Part shown: piece by piece, positions 59,001-64,000 of the stretch | How the letters are laid out: every line of letters starts with the position of its first letter | How positions within the stretch are numbered: the first letter of the stretch is position 1 | Translations under genes and position numbers: made by a program | NCBI RefSeq assembly: GCF_963678975.1 | Contig: NC_089278.1 | Coordinates: 9,451,479-9,515,478 of the forward strand | Direction: 5' to 3' | DNA length: 64,000 nt | Source of the DNA: Dysidea avara | Taxonomy: Eukaryota; Porifera; Demospongiae; Dictyoceratida; Dysideidae | The notes under the pieces: model-generated | Seen by the model: the letters and a program-made list of their open reading frames with translations, nothing else | What the model was told of the DNA's origin: nothing | The model's database searches: none

Positions 59001-59735
59001 GCCGGCTTCTTGGGCCGCACGACACACTATCGTGTGTCTTGATTCTACAAAATGTTGGGTCCCTGCATGGTCCTTGGTCCCCGGTCCACTCAGCCGATGA
59101 AAAACTTTGTGGTGTAAACCTAGCCCACCTGACAGATGGCTACAACATGTCTTGATAAAAAAATTAGAGATGTAACCAAAACACCTAAATTGTGTTTATC
59201 CCTAAAAAGGAATATCCGGTAATTGCTTTTCTAGGAAATATTTATTCCTGGAAACCAATTTTTACTAGAGGTCAACATAAACCAAGGGTATGCCACCTCA
59301 GCAACCACAGCCGCACACTTCACAACACACAATGCACTGGCACACAAACTAATCTACTATGCTCTACATTAATCACAGATACACACACACACTACCTATT
59401 AGCTGATGAGTCTGGTAGCTGAACAGTGAGAGGTGATCCAAATGCAGGGTGTGCATCACCTAGAGTATACTCTAGTCGTTCTCCTGATTCTGCAGCTACC
59501 ACATTCAGTATAACTAGATCACGTGTGTCTAACACCTGAGCAGGTTTGTATAAACTATTAATAGTACGGCTATCAATTGGCTTACCAGTCTGGAAGTGTC
59601 GTCGTGGTGAATATCTATCACAAACGTGACTACTCCTTTGAGTATTTTCCTTTTAAAGTCTACCTCCAACTTTATATCCAATTCCTTGGCTGAAGCGTCC
59701 TCAAAGTTGGAGTACGAAGTTGGATCAGCTGACAT
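44100..59735 (-). CDS. LTA4H: Leukotriene A4 hydrolase / aminopeptidase, 20 exons
   Basis: M1-family zinc enzyme, in mammals both an aminopeptidase and the epoxide hydrolase making leukotriene B4; expected cytosolic, no signal peptide. Exons 1-20 (plus coordinates): 59586-59735, 59396-59535, 47463-47589, 47336-47404, 47183-47284, 47079-47131, 46959-47031, 46770-46910, 46696-46719, 46576-46646, 46441-46526, 46359-46384, 46168-46312, 46009-46112, 45159-45235, 45052-45106, 44905-45003, 44429-44511, 44265-44369, 44100-44217; all phases agree, 615 aa (human 611). Key residues: GGMEN (270-274), zinc site HEISH (297-301) with Glu320 of NEG, Tyr385 of PYEKG, and QGRMK (566-570) for the substrate carboxylate. 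The position matching human Tyr378 is Phe380. Exons 9 and 12 are only 24 and 26 nt. Intron 2 is about 11.8 kb of mobile DNA. Confidence 0.96.
45976..46008. repeat. (AC)n microsatellite at an LTA4H donor
   Basis: An AC/TC run abuts the exon 14 donor, so on the gene strand the intron begins GTTAGTGTGTGTGTG. Length change here could affect splicing. Confidence 0.7.
48057..48276. mobile_element. TIR MITE, TA-flanked
   Basis: Terminal inverted repeats TACCGTATAGAGGGAA and TTCCCTCTATACGGTA enclose about 216 bp, with inner echoes (TTTGGCGAAT and ATTCGCCAAA). If TA is the target duplication, the element proper is 48,059-48,274, as for Tc1/mariner-like MITEs. No coding capacity. Confidence 0.75.
48750..49065 (-). 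pseudogene. hAT transposase C-terminal fragment
   Basis: The minus frame reading from about 49,065 down to a TAA at 48,750-48,752 shows the hAT dimerization domain: [40 protein letters not shown], then [30 protein letters not shown] and the N/R-L-L-P spacing are diagnostic of the family. A TGA at 49,026-49,028 breaks the frame and the catalytic N-terminal part is missing or unrecognisable. It is a relic, but it shows that autonomous hAT elements lived here, fitting the hAT MITEs nearby. Confidence 0.85.
49419..50962 (+). mobile_element. Unclassified element, copy A (short array)
   Basis: The left end AATCAAGACACACATAGTGT then CGTGCGGCCCAAGAAGCC matches in reverse complement the right end of copy B at 59,044. 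Then come about 0.75 kb of shared sequence (for example TTGCCTTGAAATTTGGCACACA, in copy B as its reverse), the motif ATACTCTAATAGAACAGTCA (50,194-50,232), a short tandem array (50,240-50,600; unit about 30-40 bp, AGATCAGCTACAAACAAATC) and an AT-rich piece ending in a segment (50,811-50,962) homologous to the fold-back arm at 53,892-54,050. No coding capacity is recognised. Confidence 0.72.
51230..51840 (-). pseudogene. Possible retroelement gag-like relic
   Basis: The minus strand reads, across a [11 protein letters not shown] then [20 protein letters not shown] and [20 protein letters not shown]. The pattern (short helix, GPF-LWA-LL, then a helical repeat) resembles the first ORFs of DIRS-type elements, but I cannot confirm it by eye and the frame is broken in several places. 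It might equally be a decayed host exon set. No partner RT is adjacent. Confidence 0.3.
52441..52856. mobile_element. hAT-type MITE with 8-bp target duplication
   Basis: Ends TAGAGATGGGCGGTATT and the reverse complement of AAATACCTCCCAACCCTA form imperfect terminal inverted repeats. The flanks are identical AGAAGCAC octamers (52,433-52,440 and 52,857-52,864), the hAT signature. A diverged copy of the flanking sequence without the insert is seen at about 52,995-53,040 (AGTAGGAGAAGCGCCTCTGCG), which serves as a natural empty site. Confidence 0.85.
52900..53460. repeat. Dispersed repeat, related to 36,830-37,270
   Basis: Diverged match over several hundred bases to the region upstream of peroxidase 3, including GTTAGTAGAAAA, a TTATACCTTACCAA phrase and ACTGTACTGTATGAT. 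The part at 52,300-52,440 plus 52,857-52,920 resembles 52,905-53,060, a local tandem duplication. Confidence 0.55.
53892..54218. repeat. Long fold-back palindrome, 160-bp arms
   Basis: 53,892-54,051 is almost the exact reverse complement of 54,060-54,218, with an 8-bp loop (AGACCAAG) and only scattered mismatches. The arm carries AACAGCCAAGCTGTAAAAAA and AATAACGACAATT. A single diverged arm is present at the end of element copy A (50,811-50,962). The structure could extrude as a cruciform or, if transcribed, form a long RNA hairpin. Confidence 0.93.
54060..59044 (-). mobile_element. Unclassified element, copy B (expanded satellite)
   Basis: Reverse-oriented relative of copy A: fold-back arm at 54,060, tandem satellite 54,430-58,150, the paired CTCTATTAGAG motif (58,221-58,260), then about 0.78 kb of shared sequence (ACCCTGTAGGCGTGACAACA, AATTTCAAGGCGATCGG) ending GACACACTATCGTGTGTCTT GATT at 59,044. 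A short hairpin (GACACAC/GTGTGTC) sits at this end. There is no CTRR Helitron end, no obvious terminal inverted repeat with the other end, and no coding sequence, so I leave it unclassified. Confidence 0.7.
54430..58150. repeat. Satellite of ~31-bp monomers with 153-bp higher-order units
   Basis: About 120 monomers near TAGCTGAACTCTCTACAAGG plus a variable 11-base linker (GTGACTTCTTC, GTGATTTGTTTC, TGGTTTCTTTG, TGCTTTCTTTG). Five linker types cycle in order, giving a higher-order repeat of 153 bp, measured from AGGTGACTTC at 54,671, 54,824 and 54,977. Past about 57,120 the array is more diverged, with TGATCTCTCTAC monomers, as expected at an ageing edge. The matching array in copy A has only about ten monomers. 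Confidence 0.92.
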
Positions 59736-60180
59736 GTCTTAGTTGAGCGAGAATTACGACAGATTGAATTCGGGACTGTACCGATTTATAGTATCTATGA
59801 CGTCATCAAGTGCAGCCGCTGTCGAGAAAAAGGTGAGTTCTACCATTTAAGTACTCTATTATCTATGGTTCTACAGATTCGATTAAAAAGTAACTAACAT
59901 TCCAACAATGTAGATGAACTCGGATTGTGTGACTTTCGACAAAACTAGTAATAAGCAATATAGTTAGCTAAGCAGGAAGTTGATTTGATTCCTCAGAATA
60001 CCACATGCACTAGGAAGAATAGCAAGATACTCTAATAGAGCGGTCACATAGAGATACTAAAAATAATAATATAGATTTGATGTGCATACCTCCATAAGTG
60101 GAGTATAATTGTACATATCTGAATCATAATTATGATTGTGTGTGAATGAATGTTAACAATGATTAGCTGTTTGTCAGTTA
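59736..60180. promoter_or_regulatory. LTA4H upstream region with CRE-type site
   Basis: A perfect palindromic TGACGTCA lies at 59,798-59,805, 63 bp upstream of the start codon, where CREB/ATF-type factors bind in animals. No TATA box is evident at the usual distance; TTTATAG at about 59,785-59,791 is a weak candidate. Further out (60,026-60,047) is another copy of the dispersed ACTCTAATAGAG motif. Confidence 0.5.
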
Positions 60181-60184
60181 ATTA

Positions 60185-61006
60185 CTAGTGTGTGTGTGTG
60201 TGCAAGTTGGCTTGAAAATTTTCCGCTGAGTTTTGATTGACAACATCTCCCAGCAAGGTATTCCAAAGTTTAATTGATGATGGCATATATGAATATTTGT
60301 ATGCATCCACTCTTGTGTAGGGCTGCATGAGGTGACCACGTGTATAGTGACATGTTACTGGTACTAGTAAGTTTATATTGTCATCAATGTCTACATCAAC
60401 AATATCATTAATTATTTTGTAAAACATTATCAGTTTTGCATTTGTCCTTCTGTTTTGCAAACTAGGCCATCCCAAAGATTCCATCATTTTAGTTACACTA
60501 GCATATCTGTCTTTTTTATTTAAAGCAAATCTTATACTGATCATCTTTGCACCATCTCTAGTCTATGTCTGGTATAGTGTGGTGACCATACCCAGGGCCG
60601 CCCACAGGGGGGGGCAACTGGGGCATTTTTCCCTGGGCCCCAGCCTGAAAGGGGCCCCAGGAGGCCTCATGAACGGCCCCTTGAATACCTGTTTAAAAGA
60701 TCGATATACTCTAATAGAGCAGTCAGATCTAAATACTCTAATAGAGCAGTCACAGTATTCTTCAGAGGAGCAGTGTAGCAAGCTTATAGATAAGGAGATA
60801 TGGTTGGTGAGGGGTAGTTATTGTCATTGTTAGCAGGTTATGACCTTTTTTTTTTTTTTTTTGGTCTTCAACTTACAGCTTGGGTGAAATTGTGATTCAG
60901 AATGGAAACCTCCTTGCCTCTGGGGCCCCACTTTAACTCTTTTCCCTGGGCCCCTTAATTTCTCTGGGCGGCCCTGACCATACCACTGATGCATACTCTA
61001 AAAATA
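60185..61006 (-). pseudogene. LINE reverse-transcriptase C-terminal fragment, interrupted
   Basis: Read from 61,006 on the minus strand with the MITE (60,593-60,976) and one target copy removed, the frame gives EYASVVWSPHYTRHRLEMVQ, then after a TGA and a frame change the tail RYASVTKMMESLGWPSLQNR with LIMFYKIINDIV, HLMQPYTR and SYMPSSIKLWNTLLGDVV. This is the end of the RT of CR1/L2/Jockey-type non-LTR retrotransposons. A (TG)n run follows at 60,188-60,203. Upstream RT and endonuclease are absent: a 5'-truncated, dead copy. Confidence 0.85.
60593..60976. mobile_element. hAT MITE inserted in the LINE fragment
   Basis: 384 bp with termini CAGGGCCGCCCACAG and the reverse complement of CTCTGGGCGGCCCTG. 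Both flanks are ACCATACC (60,585-60,592 and 60,977-60,984), an exact 8-bp target duplication. The LINE frame reads through if one duplication copy and the element are excised, proving the order of insertion. The interior has two ACTCTAATAGAGCAGTCA motifs (60,703-60,752) and a long T run, and is related to 21,469-21,745. Confidence 0.92.
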
Positions 61007-61009
61007 GAT

Positions 61010-62215
61010 CGTTCCCATTGCAGAACAGCTACTACTATAAGAAGAGATTAAAAGATAGCCCTTTAAATTTAGTTGCTGAATCTTGAGGCTACCATTTTCA
61101 ATTGGAGAATTCATATTTGGACCTATACCTCCACTATATTTCATGACCACCTTGATTACTTGTTTCTCATCCACAAAATTTTGGATTTCCATGCAGGCAA
61201 GAGGATACATTTTGTTATTCATTATGCTCCAAATCAGGCTGTCTGTGCTATAACGGTTAGCTAAAGTCTTGTAAAGGACTTTTCTGAGGTACAAGAAACA
61301 GTTGTTGTGCAGTGAATGATACCCAACCTTCTTAGCATCAAAACACGTGTCACTGTGCATGTGACTGATAATAGCAATAATGAAATTTGAGGTAAAAGTG
61401 ATGTGAGCGGGATGAGAAACAATCAAGTTAGCCTGGCCTAAATCATAAGTAGAGAATATAGCATGGAATCATGAATTTAGTAAATTGTGTGCTGCTTTAT
61501 CCAAATTGTCACTTGCTGAAGACTGCACCCCTGTACTTCTGCATGCATCTGTGACCTACTATTAACTCTGGAAACTGCTCTTTTTTAATCTCCACACCTA
61601 TATCCATGCTTCCACAAGATAGGATGAGTATGAATAACATCTTTCATTTATCATTGGATAGGGGGTAGCCAATGAAAAGGGAAAAATTTGTAATTTTAAC
61701 AGGATTATTGTAGTATGATAATAAGTTACCACTCTAAAAATATTCTCTCATAGTTTGGTCATGGGCTTTTGGAGTGGATTATGTAGTCCATAACTGAGTA
61801 GTGCAAGTCACCAATTATCTATAACAGTAATGATGTATGCCGGAACTTCTGGCTAGCATAGTCTTTTGTCTCCTGTAAGTAAGTTCCAAAATGATATAGC
61901 GTAAGTTACCCACACCAATTATATTGACAGTTGTTAAGTAAAAAAACTTCAGAATATGTAGAGACTATCCGATTACATAGTTTTTTTTTTGTTTTTTTAA
62001 TGAAAACAGTACATAATACATAATAAGCAAATACAAGTGAACTTAAATACGAGCTTCAGTGACGTGCACAGCAATGGGTGCCTCAACAACAGGACAGTGC
62101 AAACTGGACCTGGCTCCACAAATGCACATAATTGCATATCTCAACAAGGAGAAGTCCAATACATAGTGGACTGCTTTACTCTCTATACTGATATTAGACC
62201 AGCCCTCAGCCTCGT
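61010..62215. other. Intergenic, no gene recognised
   Basis: AT-rich. A 142-codon minus-strand open frame at 60,998-61,426 runs into the LINE remnant and resembles nothing I know. Poly(T) at about 61,980. No splice-supported exon. Confidence 0.4.
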
Positions 62216-62218
62216 CCT

Positions 62219-62350
62219 CGCTTTGAGTTAAACCTAATCTCCTTATCAGGTTGCAGCCAAAAGTGTTTGGTGTTTCCACCACACTATAAAGACCAAAGTG
62301 GCATCCTGGTCTGTCCATCTCTACATCAGACACTTCATGGGAAATATATG
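62219..62350 (-). pseudogene. Coding-like segment, inverted partner of 62,577-62,710
   Basis: The minus frame encodes VSDVEMDRPG... then SVVETPNTFGCNLIRRLGL and a QSEDEAEG tail. It is homologous at DNA and protein level to the plus-strand segment 62,577-62,710. Function unknown; no recognised domain. Which copy is ancestral, and whether either is expressed, is unclear. Confidence 0.4.
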
Positions 62351-62576
62351 ATGTGAGAAATGAGTCACAGTACATAATATGTATGCATGTGATTATTGTA
62401 CATGTATGGCAGTACAAAGTATTATTATTGTATTAAAGTGACCCAAATAACTATTTCTTAGCTTATATGATACATATAACAATCATAACTTAATATGCAG
62501 AGTAGTGCCAATACATGCACACAAATATGATCACATAATATAACATGTACTCACTTCTCGCATCCTATTTTCCCAC

Positions 62577-62783
62577 AAAGTGTCTGATGTAGAGATGGAT
62601 GACCTGCCAGACCAGGATGCCACTAGTGTGGTGGAAACACCAAACACTTTTGGCCGTATCCTGATCAGGAGATTAGGTTTAGCTCAAGGTGAAGACGAGG
62701 CCATCGGCACTTCTTCTAATAACAATGCCGAAACAATTCTACATTGGAAACTATCTAAGTACCAACCAACACCAAAACTATAA
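62577..62783 (+). CDS. Coding-like exon of unknown family
   Basis: The open frame from about 62,580 to the TAA at 62,781-62,783 reads VSDVEMDDLPDQDATSVVE, then TPNTFGRILIRRLGLAQGED, an acidic short tail and a stop. The first ATG in frame is 62,595. A pyrimidine-rich TATTTTCCCACAAAG precedes it and could be an acceptor, so this may be a terminal exon. Its inverted partner at 62,219-62,350 preserves the SVVETPNTFG and LIRRLGL blocks while the middle has changed, which is more conservation than random DNA would show. I do not recognise the protein. Confidence 0.4.
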   Translation, partial: KVSDVEMDDLPDQDATSVVETPNTFGRILIRRLGLAQGEDEAIGTSSNNNAETILHWKLSKYQPTPKL

Positions 62784-63093
62784 TGGGTATCCTTACAATA
62801 AGCTCTGCTAGTCACTTAGTTGCATGCCAGCTCAAGTAACTATATGCTTCCAGTGAATGTTTTATTAGAGTAGTTAGCTGACTGCTCTATTAGAGTATCT
62901 CGATCTTGTACACCTCCAATACTGATCCGGGTCTTTGTTGCATAAACTTTAGCATAAATCCACTGATAATACCTTGGAAAGATGTTTATAAGGTGGTTTT
63001 ATGAGTATTTGTATTATTAGTGATCATATAATTATGCTAAGACAAAATTTCATTATAATACTCAGTATATTGATCAAGTAAAGCCTAAAAGTG

Positions 63094-63146
63094 AAGGGGG
63101 GGGGGCTTCAGCCCCCAAAACCCCCCCCCCCTGGATCCGCCCCTGG
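63094..63146. mobile_element. Solo end of a hAT-like element
   Basis: Runs of G and C end in CCCCTGGATCCGCCCCTG (63,129-63,146), the reverse of a CAGGGGCGGATCC terminus like that at 21,745. The other end is not found, so the element is truncated or its far end has decayed. Confidence 0.45.
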
Positions 63147-63802
63147 GGAGATATGGTCAACTTACTGTTTAATACATTCAGTACGTACAAACTGGACTTA
63201 ATGGTGACAAATGATCGGTGACTTTGTTGACAAATATTTCCATTCTTGCAGTCTATTATATAAACAGACATTTCTGATGTTTAATCAAGGAGAACTGATA
63301 CTTTAATTTGTTTGTATCATTATTAATTTTTATAGCAATGATTGCATTCTATTACGTCTGTGTAAAGCTATGTGTGTTATGTTAGAGCTTTAGCTACATA
63401 CATGTTTTTGCAAATTAATTTTCAGGGAAGGTTTGCGTATGTATTAATGTAGGGGTATCCCATTGTACTTCCATCAGCTATTCATAATCTTGTCTGTTCA
63501 GTACTAGTCATGATACAGGCTGGACTCAAAGGTGCAAGATCCATATTATATTGTGTTGAATGAGAGTACAATAACTTTGTAGGCTAGCTGCATGTGGCTA
63601 CCACTATGCAAAAAAATTGTTTTTCTAGGTTTCCATGCATAACTAAATAATTGCGGTGAGATAACCAGAACTGGATTCAAATGTATGAATACACAATGTT
63701 CTTAAAAATAAAAATTAATGGTATATTGTATGGGATTTCTCATTAGCAGTTTTTATTTCTGTATTTAAAACAATTAGGGAATATACTTAATTCCAGTCAT
63801 GA

Positions 63803-63874
63803 ATTATAATAAATATGAATATCGACATTATAATAAATATGAATATCGACATTATAATAAATATGAATATTGAC
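63803..63874 (+). repeat. 24-bp tandem repeat, three units
   Basis: ATTATAATAAATATGAATAT plus CGAC, three times head to tail; the third unit has one C-to-T change. Confidence 0.95.
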
Positions 63875-64000
63875 ATCCTAATCACTCATTAACTTTGTAA
63901 AAATACATTTGAGTTTAAATTCCAATAAAATTGAAGCAGTGGTTTAATTTTGTGCTCTGATTTCTTTGATAATTGTACTATGTCACTTTTGTGTAGCTAA

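Larger units (their letters stand above)
47590..59395. other. LTA4H intron 2, 11.8 kb of mobile DNA
   Basis: Exon 2 and exon 3 join cleanly across this interval (PDSSAN / [10 protein letters not shown], no residues missing against the family). It contains, in plus order, a TIR MITE (48,059-48,274), a hAT transposase fragment (48,750-49,065), element copy A (49,419-50,962), a gag-like relic (51,230-51,840), a hAT MITE (52,441-52,856), a dispersed repeat (52,980-53,460), a fold-back (53,892-54,218) and element copy B (54,060-59,044). Confidence 0.85.
62784..64000. other. Right flank, repeats only
   Basis: Contains the motif pair around 62,862-62,906, a hAT-like element end at 63,094-63,146 and a 24-bp triplet repeat at 63,803-63,874. 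No gene recognised. Confidence 0.5.

Noticed and set aside
59000-59044. Helitron 3' end (hairpin near the end of element copy B)
   Set aside because: A short hairpin exists, but no CTRR-T follows and no Rep/helicase sequence is present.

Overview
The window is animal nuclear DNA, AT-rich and intron-bearing. The two long genes have many short exons with GT-AG introns, there are many degraded transposable elements, and nothing looks prokaryotic or viral. The gene set (a PKA type-II-like regulatory subunit, secreted animal haem peroxidases, a leukotriene A4 hydrolase) with mostly small introns suggests an early-branching metazoan. A demosponge is my guess, but that is inference from style and not proven by any single sequence.

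Layout. 1-8.5 kb holds no gene I recognise; it is a mosaic of decayed segmental and tandem duplications, including a 124-bp tandem array at 2.0-2.9 kb. 7.2-11.1 kb carries three copies of a compact module made of a TATA box, a short 5' leader and an Arg-rich first exon ending at a splice donor; all three keep the reading frame. 11.57-20.90 kb (+) is a 14-exon PKA regulatory-subunit gene whose fifth intron contains an antisense, degraded DIRS-type retroelement with inverted terminal repeats (13.49-16.57 kb). 22.1-43.6 kb (+) is a tandem array of four two-exon secreted haem peroxidase genes. Three are almost identical and the fourth is diverged. Between the first and second lie two arrays of a 20-bp minisatellite in inverted orientation (25.2-26.9 and 27.5-28.7 kb). 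44.10-59.74 kb (-) is a complete 20-exon leukotriene A4 hydrolase gene (615 aa), convergent with the last peroxidase. Its second intron (about 11.8 kb) is packed with mobile DNA: a MITE, a hAT transposase fragment, two inverted copies of a large unclassified element, a 0.33-kb fold-back palindrome, a hAT MITE, and a 3.6-kb satellite with 153-bp higher-order repeats. 60.2-61.0 kb is a LINE reverse-transcriptase fragment split by a hAT MITE with a clean 8-bp target duplication. 62.2-62.8 kb holds an inverted pair of related coding-like segments.

Working together: the peroxidases are probably secreted haem enzymes, LTA4H is a cytosolic zinc aminopeptidase/epoxide hydrolase, and PKA-R is the cAMP switch of a kinase. 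I see no sequence evidence for one pathway linking them. The most distinctive observations are the triplicated promoter-plus-exon module upstream of a PKA-R gene whose visible exons lack the docking domain, the cysteine-bearing C-terminal extension shared by all four peroxidases, the Tyr-to-Phe change at the LTA4H position equivalent to human Tyr378, and the inverted satellite-bearing elements inside the LTA4H intron.
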